A program made the position numbers and the translations under genes. A stretch of DNA of 36,492 bases, taken from the NCBI RefSeq assembly GCF_900110065.1, contig NZ_FOCI01000025.1, forward strand, positions 1-36,492, given 5' to 3'. Below, one piece after another: positions 1 through 9,443 of this stretch; the first letter of the stretch is position 1, and each line of letters opens with the position of its first letter. The stretch is from Loktanella fryxellensis (lineage in GTDB: Bacteria; Pseudomonadota; Alphaproteobacteria; Rhodobacterales; Rhodobacteraceae). Under the pieces are notes generated by a model that was not told the DNA's origin, made no database searches, and worked only from the letters and a program-made list of their open reading frames with translations.

Positions 1-255
1 GAAACGATCGACGAGGCACACGCCTTCTGCCGCCGGTTCTTTACTTGGTACAACGAAGAGCATCATCACGCCGGTATCGGGTTAATGACCCCCGATCAGA
101 TCCACTTCGGACAGGCCAAGGCTATCTATGCTGCACGCCAGGAAACCCTCGATACTGCATTCCTCAACACGCCCGAGCGCTTCGTCCGCAAACCACCCAA
201 ACCGCCTCACATCCCAACGGCTGTCTGGATCAACCCACCAAAGCAAACGGAGTAA
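1..255 (+). CDS. IS3-family transposase (OrfB, integrase core), C-terminal fragment
   Basis: The frame is open from the first base to a TAA at 253-255, giving 84 residues of C-terminus. It contains FFTWYNEEHHHAGIGLMTP followed by a tail with ERFVRKPP and PTAVWINPPK. This is the end of the rve/DDE integrase domain of IS3-family OrfB transposases, where the last catalytic Glu helix leads into an H-x-G-x-x-x-x-TP segment. The catalytic DDE residues lie upstream of the window. The gene is cut by the window edge, so it is partial here and not necessarily inactive. The IS3-family call is confident from the motif; the exact IS name is not given. Confidence 0.85.
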   Translation, partial: ETIDEAHAFCRRFFTWYNEEHHHAGIGLMTPDQIHFGQAKAIYAARQETLDTAFLNTPERFVRKPPKPPHIPTAVWINPPKQTE

Positions 256-308
256 AACCAAGCTTAAAGTTCAATCGCCACTGTCTCAAAGTCGTTGACA
301 CGTTCCGC
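1..308 (+). mobile_element. Right end of an IS3-family insertion sequence
   Basis: The element comprises the transposase tail plus about 50 non-coding bases. These end in a segment around 280-308 (CTGTCTCAAAG, then GTTGACACGTTCCGC) that looks like the terminal inverted repeat. The left end is outside the window, so the repeat cannot be paired and the boundary is approximate. A second CACGTTCCGC occurs at 344-353, so the true end is uncertain by a few tens of bases. The remaining DNA up to lipA (309-596) holds no gene I can support. Confidence 0.6.
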
Positions 309-505
309 AGATCAGCCTGCCTGGCTCGCATCGCTTGGATCGGCACGTTCCGCTGACCGTGGCGGGCCCCGGCGACGCTGATGCAGCCTCGACTGACCTC
401 GGTCCCACGACCCCGCAGCGATCAACCGATCCCGCCAGCGACCGCACGTCCAATCCTCATTGACACCGTCCTGCACGCGCGGCCGCCCCCTGCTCGACCC
501 AGAAC

Positions 506-548
506 TTCTTCTGGTCAAAAATATCCCGGGGTCCGGGGCTGGCCCCGG
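506..548 (+). repeat. Dispersed intergenic hairpin repeat, copy 1
   Basis: TTCTTCTGGTC, an A-rich ATATCCCGGGG core and a CCGGGGC-TG-GCCCCGG inverted repeat (533-548) form a 43-base block. It recurs at 24536-24578 with only a few differences. It lies about 50 bases past the lipA stop. Read on the lipA strand, the hairpin is followed after about a dozen bases by five T residues, so it could help end the lipA transcript. I have seen similar TTCTTCTGGTC...ATATCCCGGGG blocks in other Rhodobacteraceae intergenic DNA, but that is from memory and was not searched. Confidence 0.7.
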
Positions 549-596
549 CACCGACATCGCGCCGCACGCAAGTCACCCGTCCCGCCGCAACCCAGC

Positions 597-1547
597 TCAG
601 GCGAACTTCGCCAGCCGGGCCTGCCGCAACCGGGCGAAATCGTCGCCCGCATGATAGGACGACCGGGTCAGCGGCGACGCGGAGACCATCAGGAACCCCT
701 TGCCGTAGGCGGCCTTCTCGTAGCTGGCGAATTCGTCCGGCGTGACGAAGCGGTCGACCCGGTGGTGCTTGGGCGTCGGTTGCAGGTATTGGCCCACGGT
801 CAGGAAATCGATGTCGGCGGCCCGCATGTCGTCCATCACCTGCATCACGCCCTGCCGATCCTCGCCCAAGCCCACCATGATCCCCGACTTGGTGAACATC
901 GTGGGGTCAAGTTCCTTCACCCGCTGCAACAGGCGCAAGGAATGGAAATACCGCGCGCCGGGCCGGACTTCGGGATAGAGGCCGGGTACGGTCTCGAGGT
1001 TGTGGTTGAACACGTCGGGACGTGCGGCGACCACGACCTCCAGCACCGCAGGGTCGCAGCGGATGAAATCGGGGGTCAGGATCTCGATCGTGGTGTGCGG
1101 CGCCTGCCGGCGGATCGCGCGGATCGTCTGGGCAAAGTGTTCGGCCCCGCCGTCCGCGACGTCGTCGCGATCCACGGACGTGATGACCACATGCTTCAGC
1201 CCAAGCTTCTTCACCGCATCGGCGACGCGCCCCGGCTCGAACACGTCGAGCGCCTCTGGCGGCTTGCCCGTCGCGATGTTGCAGAAGGTGCAGGCGCGGG
1301 TGCAGACCTCGCCCATGATCATCATGGTGGCATGGCCCTGCGACCAGCATTCGCCGACGTTGGGGCAGCCCGCTTCCTCGCACACCGTCGTCACCTTGTG
1401 TTCGCGCATGATGTCGCGCGTCTGGCGATAGCCCTCGGACGTCGGCGCCTTGACCCGGATCCAGTCCGGCTTCTTGGGTTGGGCGTTGTCGGGGCGCGCG
1501 GCCTTTTCGGGGTGACGCTGGGCGGGGATCTTCAGGTCGCGGGACAT
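597..1547 (-). CDS. lipA: Lipoyl synthase LipA
   Basis: This 316-residue protein inserts two sulfurs into protein-bound octanoyl groups to make lipoyl cofactor for pyruvate and 2-oxoglutarate dehydrogenases and the glycine cleavage system. The auxiliary 4Fe-4S cluster cysteines are C56, C61 and C67 ([12 protein letters not shown]). The radical SAM motif C82-x3-C86-x2-C89 is CTRACTFC. The C-terminal RSSYHAG supplies the conserved serine ligand of the auxiliary cluster. The frame extends upstream, but ATG 1547 is chosen because AGGAAAG precedes it at good spacing and the length fits the family. It stands 110 bases downstream of the DUF6456 gene on the same strand, and its upstream neighbour has no obvious lipoate role. 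Confidence 0.97.
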   Translation of the reverse strand: MSRDLKIPAQRHPEKAARPDNAQPKKPDWIRVKAPTSEGYRQTRDIMREHKVTTVCEEAGCPNVGECWSQGHATMMIMGEVCTRACTFCNIATGKPPEALDVFEPGRVADAVKKLGLKHVVITSVDRDDVADGGAEHFAQTIRAIRRQAPHTTIEILTPDFIRCDPAVLEVVVAARPDVFNHNLETVPGLYPEVRPGARYFHSLRLLQRVKELDPTMFTKSGIMVGLGEDRQGVMQVMDDMRAADIDFLTVGQYLQPTPKHHRVDRFVTPDEFASYEKAAYGKGFLMVSASPLTRSSYHAGDDFARLRQARLAKFA

Positions 1548-1657
1548 GGCGGCTTTCCTGCTGTGATACGCAGCAGTTAGGCACGATACCCCGGAAAGTC
1601 CACCGGCCTTGCAGCCGCAGCAGGCGCATCGCCATTCTGCGACGTCCACGACGGACA

Positions 1658-2755
1658 TCAGCGGATCTTCGGCCCGAACCTGCCGCTGACCTCTTCGTAA
1701 TGCCGCAGCAGCCGTTGCATCGCGATGCGCAGCACGATCTTGCCGGACCGGGCCGACCAGCCCATGCGGCGTTCGGTGATCTCCAACCCCTCCAGCAGGC
1801 AGCAGCAGCGCAGCGCCGCATCCTGAAGCCCCGGTCCCAGATCGGTGAGCGCCGCCACGACCCGTGCCCGCGCCGCCGCCACACCCGGATGCAGCGCCTT
1901 GGCCGGTCCGGCGGCGAGCGCCGCTCGCCAGTCGTCGCCGACATCAGGGCCGGGCTGCGACAGCACGAAGTCCTCGCGCAACCGCTCTCCGACGCGGACC
2001 AGATCCCGGTCGAGGAAGGGGGCCCCCAGCCGGTCGCGCCGCCGGGACAGGCCGATCAGGGGCGTCTCGACCGCCACGACCCGCAGATGCGGCCCACCCT
2101 TCGGTTGCACCCATTCGCCGTTGGCCTCGTCGGTGCCGAACCCCCCGGCCCGGTTTTCGCACCGGGCGGTCAGCCGCCGCAGTTCGGTCCGGCCCGCGCC
2201 CGTGATGTGATAGCGCAGGATGCGCGCGTCGGGATCGTTGCAGGCGACCCAATCCTGCAGTGCCATGGCCTGCGCGATGTCCGCCTCGACCACGGCGGTG
2301 CGCAGCGTGCCGCCCGACCCGTCCTCGCGCACGATCACCGCGCTGTCCATGTCGCGGGCCACCGCCATCAGGGCCCCCGGTTCGCACAGCCGTCGCAGAC
2401 AGTGCAGCGCCTCGCGGTTCAGGCGCGCCGGCGTCACGGCGTCAGGGCGCGTGCCCCGGCCGTCATCGGGGCAACCGTGGGCGTGACTGGGCTGGAAATG
2501 CGGCATGGCAGGACTTTCGCTGGAGGGGTCGCGGGACACCGTATCGGAGAGGATCCGCAGGGCGGCGTCGATCAGGGGGTCATCCCGGCGCGCCTCGCAG
2601 GCACGCACCTGACGCAGGATGGTCGACGGGTGGACGCAGCGTTGCCGGGCGATCGCCCGGATCGAGGTCCCGGCAACGGTATGGGCGAGGTAGTGGCGCA
2701 CCTGTTCGGGCACCCATGCCACCGTCTCGCTCATCACGTGCCCTGTCATCGTCAT
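1658..2755 (-). CDS. HTH and DUF6456 domain regulator, candidate GafA-type activator
   Basis: The protein has 365 residues. The N-terminal 60 ([20 protein letters not shown], then [10 protein letters not shown]) read as a helix-turn-helix. Residues from about 105 to 190 form a second folded segment. The C-terminal part ([20 protein letters not shown], then [20 protein letters not shown]) matches DUF6456 as I know it. ATG 2755 has GGAGGG eight bases upstream; ATG 2734 is an alternative. The upstream DNA carries a TTAA-N7-TTAA site. Reported GafA of Rhodobacter capsulatus, a direct activator of the gene transfer agent, is CtrA-controlled and, in relatives, a single protein of roughly this build. 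The GafA identification is an inference; DNA-binding regulator is the safe call. Confidence 0.75.
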   Translation of the reverse strand: MTMTGHVMSETVAWVPEQVRHYLAHTVAGTSIRAIARQRCVHPSTILRQVRACEARRDDPLIDAALRILSDTVSRDPSSESPAMPHFQPSHAHGCPDDGRGTRPDAVTPARLNREALHCLRRLCEPGALMAVARDMDSAVIVREDGSGGTLRTAVVEADIAQAMALQDWVACNDPDARILRYHITGAGRTELRRLTARCENRAGGFGTDEANGEWVQPKGGPHLRVVAVETPLIGLSRRRDRLGAPFLDRDLVRVGERLREDFVLSQPGPDVGDDWRAALAAGPAKALHPGVAAARARVVAALTDLGPGLQDAALRCCCLLEGLEITERRMGWSARSGKIVLRIAMQRLLRHYEEVSGRFGPKIR

Positions 2756-2821
2756 GTGGTCAGCCCTCCGGCCAGTTCCCGCACGGTCCGTGCCGCCGGT
2801 CGGACATGCACAGATCGAACT

Positions 2822-2838
2822 ATCTAAGTCGCTTAGAT
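2822..2838. promoter_or_regulatory. 17-bp perfect palindrome in divergent control region
   Basis: ATCTAAG-TCG-CTTAGAT has perfect 7-base arms around a 3-base centre. It directly abuts the TTAA-N7-TTAA site. It lies 67-83 bases upstream of the DUF6456 regulator and 160-176 upstream of the DUF6477 gene. Its position suits an operator for a dimeric regulator, which could be the DUF6456 protein itself or a LuxR-type factor. No transcript data support a choice. Confidence 0.5.
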
Positions 2839-2852
2839 TAACTGATGGTTAA
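2838..2852 (-). promoter_or_regulatory. CtrA-type binding site TTAA-N7-TTAA
   Basis: On the minus strand the sequence is TTAACCATCAGTTAA. This is the full CtrA consensus TTAA-N7-TTAA and contains the exact TTAACCAT half-site common in alphaproteobacteria. It lies 83-97 bases upstream of the DUF6456 regulator start and also upstream of the divergent DUF6477 gene. The surrounding 70 bases are clearly AT-rich against a GC-rich background, as expected for a promoter region. I could not fix an unambiguous -10 element. Confidence 0.65.
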
Positions 2853-2997
2853 TGTTCATATCCTGGTAACACATTGCCATTGAGAGATTAATCAAAGCCG
2901 CAGGGATCGTTCTGGCGATCCCGGCCCCGCGCAACGCCCCGCCGGATCGTGCAAGATGCAGTCCGGACAGCACATGCCAGCACGAGGGGATCGCACC

Positions 2998-3300
2998 ATG
3001 CAGGATATCCAGTCACGGGTGAAACAGTTGAAACGGCCGGGGCTTCTGGTCAGGGCCGCGCTGTTCGGCGTGGACGAGTATCGCCGCAGCCGCGACCTGC
3101 AGCGGCTGCTGCCGGGCTTGGGGTCGGCGGCGCACGGGCCGGTCCTGATCGCCCTGCTGGAATCCGAGCGCGCGCTCGAAGACGAGCGAATCGCACACCA
3201 GATGGCCTACAGCGTCGCGCGTCACATCGACCTTTTGACCGCGATCATGGCGGAACACCGCGATTTCGAGGCGGTACAGCGGGCCCGCGCCCTGTCCTGA
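2998..3300 (+). CDS. DUF6477 family protein
   Basis: This small helical protein has 100 residues and no signal peptide or membrane segment. It begins MQDIQSRVKQLKRPGLLVRA and continues with GVDEYRRSRDLQRLL. This is the pattern of DUF6477, a family I know from Rhodobacterales; no function is established. ATG 2998 is preferred to the upstream in-frame ATG 2956 because GAGGGG sits eight bases before it. It is divergent from the DUF6456 regulator and shares its AT-rich control region. It precedes guaA by 150 bases, so cotranscription with guaA is possible. Confidence 0.8.
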   Translation: MQDIQSRVKQLKRPGLLVRAALFGVDEYRRSRDLQRLLPGLGSAAHGPVLIALLESERALEDERIAHQMAYSVARHIDLLTAIMAEHRDFEAVQRARALS

Positions 3301-3323
3301 CCGGCCACCGCACCCAAAGGCCT

Positions 3324-3352
3324 GCGCCCCGTGATTTTGGCGCGCGGGGCGC
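3324..3352. other. GC-rich hairpin before guaA
   Basis: GCGCCCCG (3324-3331) and CGGGGCGC (3345-3352) form an 8-base stem with a 13-base loop in the gap between the DUF6477 gene and guaA. No T-run follows, so it is not a classical terminator. I see no purine riboswitch core. It may slow or attenuate read-through into guaA, but this is weak. Confidence 0.25.
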
Positions 3353-3450
3353 CTCCGGGTGTCGCCGCGGCCAGCCGAACCGGCAGAAACGCCACCAGCC
3401 GCGCGAGACCCGCATTGCGGTGCTGCGCGTTCCGACTTATGCCCACGGGC

Positions 3451-5010
<1,560 letters not shown>

Positions 5011-5020
5011 TCCCGACCCG

Positions 5021-5938
5021 ATGACCGCGACCCTGCGCGCCTGCCTGTGGATGATCGGCGCAGTGCTGTCGTTCACCGCCATGGCGATCGCCGGGCGGCA
5101 GGTCAGCACGGTCCACGACACGTTCGAGATCATGACCTATCGCAGCCTGCTGGGCATCGGCATTGTTTTTGCGGCAGCGCGAATCGCAGGCACCTGGCAC
5201 GAGATCAACGGCCAGCAACTGGGGCTGCACGGTTTGCGCAACGTGGCGCATTTCACCGGTCAGAACCTGTGGTTCTATGCCATCGCCGTGCTGCCGCTGG
5301 CGCAGGTGTTCGCGTTGGAGTTCACGACGCCCATCTGGGTGTTGCTGCTGGCGCCGCTGCTGCTGGGCGAACGGTTGACGCGCATCGGGCTGATCGCCGC
5401 CTTGATCGGATTCGCGGGCGTGCTGGTCGTGACTCGCCCCGGCAGCACGCCATTGTCGCCAGGTGTGGTGGCGGCGGCGCTGTGTGCCGTGGGATTCGCC
5501 ATCTCGGCCCTGCTGACGCGCAGGCTGACGCGGACGCAAAGTGTCACCTGCATCCTGTTCCACCTGTGCGTGATGCAGACCGCGTTCGGTCTGATCTGCG
5601 GGCTGATCGACGGGCAGATGGCATGGCCCAACCTGGCCACGCTGCCTTGGTTAACTGTCATCGGCGTCGCGGGTCTTTTTGCACATTTTTGCCTGACGAC
5701 GGCGCTGGGGCTGGCCCCCGCCAGCACGGTGATGCCCGTCGATTACATCCGCCTGCCCGCCGCCGCCCTCGTCGGCGCGCTGCTGTATGGCGAGGCAATC
5801 GATCCGTTCATCCTGCTGGGTGCCGTGTTGATCATTGCAGGCAACATGCTGAACCTGACGCAACGACAGGCCAGCCCCACCGCAGCCCCCGTGCCATTGG
5901 GCAAACGGGACACAGATCAATCGCCCGCATCGCATTGA
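5021..5938 (+). CDS. EamA/DMT-family inner-membrane transporter
   Basis: The protein has 305 residues and about ten hydrophobic helices in two halves, the build of EamA (drug/metabolite transporter) exporters. FTTPIWVLLLAPLLLGERLT near residue 100-120 and the second-half VGALLYGEAIDPF carry the characteristic proline and Glu positions ending each repeat. The substrate cannot be told. It starts 10 bases after guaA and is probably cotranscribed, so a link with nucleoside or base export is conceivable but unproven. It ends about 80 bases before the fadL-like gene. Confidence 0.88.
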   Translation: MTATLRACLWMIGAVLSFTAMAIAGRQVSTVHDTFEIMTYRSLLGIGIVFAAARIAGTWHEINGQQLGLHGLRNVAHFTGQNLWFYAIAVLPLAQVFALEFTTPIWVLLLAPLLLGERLTRIGLIAALIGFAGVLVVTRPGSTPLSPGVVAAALCAVGFAISALLTRRLTRTQSVTCILFHLCVMQTAFGLICGLIDGQMAWPNLATLPWLTVIGVAGLFAHFCLTTALGLAPASTVMPVDYIRLPAAALVGALLYGEAIDPFILLGAVLIIAGNMLNLTQRQASPTAAPVPLGKRDTDQSPASH

Positions 5939-5959
5939 CGCCGCGTCATTAATTGACGC
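5936..5959. promoter_or_regulatory. Cluster of three TGACGC half-sites upstream of the FadL-like gene
   Basis: TGACGC (5936-5941), GCGTCA (5943-5948) and TGACGC (5954-5959) lie in 24 bases. They form a 13-bp palindrome with centre C and a second one with centre TTAAT. The cluster is 61-84 bases before the FadL-like ATG and starts inside the EamA stop codon. It may be an operator. A TTGACG at 5953-5958 could serve as a -35 element, but no good -10 follows. Confidence 0.4.
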
Positions 5960-6019
5960 ATAACCCCTGCCCCGCCAACCTGTTCACGAGGGATCACAGT
6001 TCCGAGGGGGGAATACGAC

Positions 6020-7378
6020 ATGACGACCAAACTGACGCTGGCCGCAGGCCTGATGCTGAGCACGACGGCGGCCTATGCCGGCGGTATCGACCGCAATCTG
6101 ACGAACTACGGCACCCTGTTCGAAAAGGGCAACTACGCAGAGCTGTCCTATTCCAGCGTGATGCCGGATGTGTCGGGTGCTTACGCTGGGACCACCGCAG
6201 CATTCGGGGCATCCACAGGCAACATGTCGCTGGACTTCAATACGCTGTCTGGCGCGCTGAAGTATGACCTTACCCCGCGTCTGGCGCTGGGCCTCTATTT
6301 CAACCAGCCCTTTGGTGCCGATGCCGAATACCCCGACGGCGCCTATCGCGGACTGGCGGCCGAATGGGATTCGAACGGCCAGACGATCATGATGAAATAC
6401 GCGGTCACACCGAACATCAGCGTCTATGGCGGCGTGCGCAGCATCGAATCGCAGGCCAACATCCTGATCCCGAACCAGTTGATCGCCCAGCCCATCGCAG
6501 AGGCGCAAGCTGATGGTGCGCAGCAACTGGGTGCAGGAGCCGCGCGGGCGAATGCAGCTTTCGAAGCAGCGCGGGATGCCGCAGTCGAAGCCTTCACCGG
6601 AGGTGACGCCGTCCGCGGTGCCGCGTTGCAGGCACAGGCACAAGCTTTCGGTGCACAAGCGATTGACCTGCGCGATCGGGCGTTGGCGCTCGAGGCACAA
6701 GCGCGTGCAACGGCCGCAACCATCTCCCCCGCCACCAACGCCACCACCGGCCCGTTCACCTATCGTGCGAACACTGACAAGGACCGTCAGGAAAGCTATG
6801 TCATCGGTGCCGCCTATGAGCGCCCTGAGATCGCGCTGCGCGTCGCCTTGACCTACGAGGAAGGCTACACGCACGAGTTCGATGCCTCCGAGACCATCAC
6901 GGCCACGGGTCTGGATCTGGACAGCACCCTCGAGATCGAGATGCCGGACGTGATCACCCTCGACTTCCAGACGGGTATCGCACCGGGCACGCTGGTCTTC
7001 GGCTCGATCCGCCACGCGACATGGAGCGACTGGCAAGTGGCCCCCGACGGCTATGTCGCGCTGACCGGCGAACGCGTCACCGGCATCGACAGCGACGTGA
7101 CCACCTATCGCATCGGTATGGGCCGCCAGTTCAACGACCAGTTCTCGGGCTTCGCGCGGATCACCTACGAGGATCCGAACGGCGACGTGGCCTCGCGTCT
7201 GGCCCCCACGGACGGATCGCGGGCGTTCGGCTTTGGCGGCACCTATACCCGCGATGCGGTCAAGATCACCGGCGGCATCGAATACATCCAGTTCGGCGAA
7301 GCGACCGACGGCAGCGGCACCGTGTTCGCCGACAACGATGCGATCGGTCTCGGCCTGTCGGTCGGCTACCGCTTCTGA
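6020..7378 (+). CDS. FadL/OmpP1/TodX-family outer-membrane protein
   Basis: This 452-residue protein has a signal peptide ending AYA at residue 20. The mature part is beta-strand-rich and ends in Phe (GLSVGYRF), the outer-membrane barrel signature. The family imports hydrophobic substrates such as long-chain fatty acids or aromatic hydrocarbons. Residues about 155-240 are an unusual Ala/Gln-rich helical segment with little beta character, inserted between barrel strands. A GAGGGGGG ribosome site precedes ATG 6020. The gene stands alone, with a strong terminator 20 bases after its stop. The family call is good; the substrate is unknown. Confidence 0.87.
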   Translation: MTTKLTLAAGLMLSTTAAYAGGIDRNLTNYGTLFEKGNYAELSYSSVMPDVSGAYAGTTAAFGASTGNMSLDFNTLSGALKYDLTPRLALGLYFNQPFGADAEYPDGAYRGLAAEWDSNGQTIMMKYAVTPNISVYGGVRSIESQANILIPNQLIAQPIAEAQADGAQQLGAGAARANAAFEAARDAAVEAFTGGDAVRGAALQAQAQAFGAQAIDLRDRALALEAQARATAATISPATNATTGPFTYRANTDKDRQESYVIGAAYERPEIALRVALTYEEGYTHEFDASETITATGLDLDSTLEIEMPDVITLDFQTGIAPGTLVFGSIRHATWSDWQVAPDGYVALTGERVTGIDSDVTTYRIGMGRQFNDQFSGFARITYEDPNGDVASRLAPTDGSRAFGFGGTYTRDAVKITGGIEYIQFGEATDGSGTVFADNDAIGLGLSVGYRF

Positions 7379-7397
7379 TCCGTCAGCCATGACGGCG

Positions 7398-7427
7398 AAA
7401 GGCCCCGGCACAGCGCCGGGGCCTTTT
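7398..7427. terminator. Bidirectional intrinsic terminator between the FadL-like gene and lpxB
   Basis: AAAGGCCCCGGC (7398-7409) and GCCGGGGCCTTT (7415-7426) form a 12-base perfect stem with loop ACAGC, followed by T on the plus strand. The A-tract on the other side gives T residues on the minus strand. It can therefore end both convergent transcripts, including the long lpxB-terminated operon. Confidence 0.9.
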
Positions 7428-7437
7428 GCATGTTCGT

Positions 7438-8565
7438 CTAGAGGTGATCCAGCACCGACCGCGCGGCGCGCAGGCCCGGTGCCTCTCCCCCCCGTCCCAG
7501 CCGGTCCATCGTCAGCGCCATCGCGGCCTGCTGCGCCTGCGGGCGCGCCAGCACGTCGCGCAGCCCGTCGGCGATTCGCGACGAGGTGCAATCGGGCCCG
7601 ATGAATTCCGGCACGGTGCGCGTGTCTGACACGAGGTTCACCAGCGTCACCGTATCGACCAGCAGCATCCGCCCGATGATCTGCCGCGAAAGCCAGTTCA
7701 TGTCATAGGCGATCGCCATGGGCGTGCCCGCCGCCGCGAGTTCCAGCGACACGGTGCCGGATGCGGCAAGGGCGACGTCGGCAGCGCGGAAGGCCGCACG
7801 CTTGGCCGCCGGATCGTCCGGGGCGACCAGCAGCGGATCGCCGGGCCAGCCCTGCACAGCCGCCGCGACCAGATCCGCCACGGGGGCCGCCACCGGCACC
7901 ACCACACGCAGGCCCGGATGGGTCTGCGCCAACAGGTGCAGCGCGCCGCCAAAGCGGTCTGCCAGTCGCGTGACCTCGCCCCGCCGCGATCCGGGCAGGG
8001 CCAGCACGACGGGGCCGGTGCCAAGGGTCGCACGGAACACCGCCGCCTCGGCAACGCCCGCCAAGGGCTGCGCCACCACGGGATGGCCCACGAAATCGCA
8101 GGTCATGCCGGCGGCCTGCATCAAGGGCGGTTCGAACGGGAACAGGGCCAGCACGTGGTCGATGTGACGTGCCATCCGGGCCGCTCGCCCCGGCCGCCAG
8201 GCCCAGACCGTGGGGGCCACGTAGTGGATGGTGCGGATGGAGCTGCGTGCCTTGACCAGCTTTGCCACGCGCAGGCAGAAATCCGGGCTGTCGATGGTCA
8301 GCAGCACGTCGGGCCGGGTGTCCAGAACCGCCTGCGCGCACTGGGCGATCCGACGCTTCAGCGCGCGATACTTCGGCAGCACCTCGGCCAGCCCCATGAC
8401 GCTGAGCTCGTCCATGGGGAACCTGCTGTCCAGACCCTGCGCCTGCATCAGCGGCCCGCCGACCCCATCAAAGGTCACGCCCGGTGCAAGGTCCCGCAGG
8501 CCCGCCATCACGGCCCCGCCAAGCGCATCGCCTGACGGCTCTCCTGCGATCACGAACACCTTCAT
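7438..8565 (-). CDS. lpxB: Lipid A disaccharide synthase LpxB
   Basis: This 375-residue enzyme condenses UDP-2,3-diacylglucosamine with lipid X to make lipid A disaccharide phosphate at the inner membrane. It opens with MKVFVIAGEPSGDALGG, the conserved LpxB N-terminus (AGEPSGD). VAPTVWAWRPGRA and ALPGSRRGEV are the other family blocks. ATG 8565 is chosen: AAGGGG lies seven bases upstream and the length fits. It overlaps the lpxI stop by four bases (ATGA) and is the last gene of the operon, about 10 bases from the shared terminator. Confidence 0.97.
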   Translation of the reverse strand: MKVFVIAGEPSGDALGGAVMAGLRDLAPGVTFDGVGGPLMQAQGLDSRFPMDELSVMGLAEVLPKYRALKRRIAQCAQAVLDTRPDVLLTIDSPDFCLRVAKLVKARSSIRTIHYVAPTVWAWRPGRAARMARHIDHVLALFPFEPPLMQAAGMTCDFVGHPVVAQPLAGVAEAAVFRATLGTGPVVLALPGSRRGEVTRLADRFGGALHLLAQTHPGLRVVVPVAAPVADLVAAAVQGWPGDPLLVAPDDPAAKRAAFRAADVALAASGTVSLELAAAGTPMAIAYDMNWLSRQIIGRMLLVDTVTLVNLVSDTRTVPEFIGPDCTSSRIADGLRDVLARPQAQQAAMALTMDRLGRGGEAPGLRAARSVLDHL

Positions 8566-9443
8566 CGCGCATCCCCTTCCCTGACCCACAGGAACATGCC
8601 CTGTGCATCCAGCACGTCGATCACCCCCGCGCGGTCCAGCACCATGACGCCGCCCGCCTCGATCACGAGGCCGGCCAGACCCGCCGCCGCCGCAGTGATG
8701 GCGGTGCCCACACCGATCACCGGCAGGTCAGCGCGGCGGTCCTGTGCGGGTTTCGGCGCCTTGAACAGGATCGCGCGGGACAGATCGACCTCTGGTGGGG
8801 GCGGCGGGGCGAACTGGTCGGCAATGGTGTCGATCACCCACCACAGGGGGTCGCCCTCCATCGGTTTTCGGGGTGTGACAGGGGTCAACCGGGCCAGCAT
8901 CGCATCGGTGCCGGCATCATCCTCGGTCGCCAGCACGCGACCGTCCTGCACCACGCAGGCCTGTCCCAGATCGGCGGTGCCCATCAAGGCCACCTGCCCT
9001 TGGCCCATCAGCGCATCAAGGGTGTGACCCGGCCCCGGTTGTACGCGCGTCGGCACACCGGGCGGCGGCAGCAGGTCGGGGGCGACCTCGTGCGCCGCGA
9101 CAACGGTGAACCCCTTTGCCTCCAGCACCGCGATGAACCCGCGCAGCGCGCCGTCGTCGCCGGATCGCATGGCGCGCAGGATCACCGGCACCAGCGGCAC
9201 CGTGGCAAGGTCCAGCCTGCGCAGCCGTACCTGCGGTCGGCGCACGGCCCCCGCCATGCAGATATGTGTGATCCCCCGCGCCCGCAGATCCGCCAGAAAC
9301 CCGCCGAGGCGTTCGATGGAAAATGTGACATCTGCAGTCACGCGTGGGGAAAACCCCTCCAACGCGCAGATCAGCGGGCGATCCGGCAGCGCCGTCACCA
9401 GTGCCGCCGGCAGATCGCCGGTGCCCGCGATCAGCGCCAGCAT
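8562..9443 (-). CDS. lpxI: UDP-2,3-diacylglucosamine hydrolase LpxI
   Basis: This 293-residue protein hydrolyses UDP-2,3-diacylglucosamine to lipid X and UMP, the step before LpxB. Alphaproteobacteria use LpxI where enterics use LpxH. It starts [15 protein letters not shown] and contains RRPQVRLRRLDL and GTDAMLARL, as in LpxI (DUF1009). Its ATG overlaps the lpxA stop by one base (TGATG); a TTG one codon earlier is also possible. Its stop overlaps the lpxB start. Placement between lpxA and lpxB agrees with its biochemical order. Confidence 0.95.
   Translation of the reverse strand: MLALIAGTGDLPAALVTALPDRPLICALEGFSPRVTADVTFSIERLGGFLADLRARGITHICMAGAVRRPQVRLRRLDLATVPLVPVILRAMRSGDDGALRGFIAVLEAKGFTVVAAHEVAPDLLPPPGVPTRVQPGPGHTLDALMGQGQVALMGTADLGQACVVQDGRVLATEDDAGTDAMLARLTPVTPRKPMEGDPLWWVIDTIADQFAPPPPPEVDLSRAILFKAPKPAQDRRADLPVIGVGTAITAAAAGLAGLVIEAGGVMVLDRAGVIDVLDAQGMFLWVREGDAR

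Noticed and set aside
344-353. Second CACGTTCCGC copy 45 bases past the first, near the IS3 end
   Set aside because: Ten bases only. It could be the true IS end or chance; there is not enough sequence to claim a second element.
381-1580. Long plus-strand frame opposite lipA (399 aa), and similar long frames opposite guaA, the FadL-like gene, rseP, the ABC permeases and the ABC ATPase
   Set aside because: They mirror verified genes on the other strand, are rich in Arg/His/Gln/Ala, and lack domains or ribosome sites. They are GC-bias shadows.
3301-3450. Possible purine riboswitch before guaA
   Set aside because: Only one GC-rich hairpin is visible; no conserved purine aptamer core or three-way junction could be traced.
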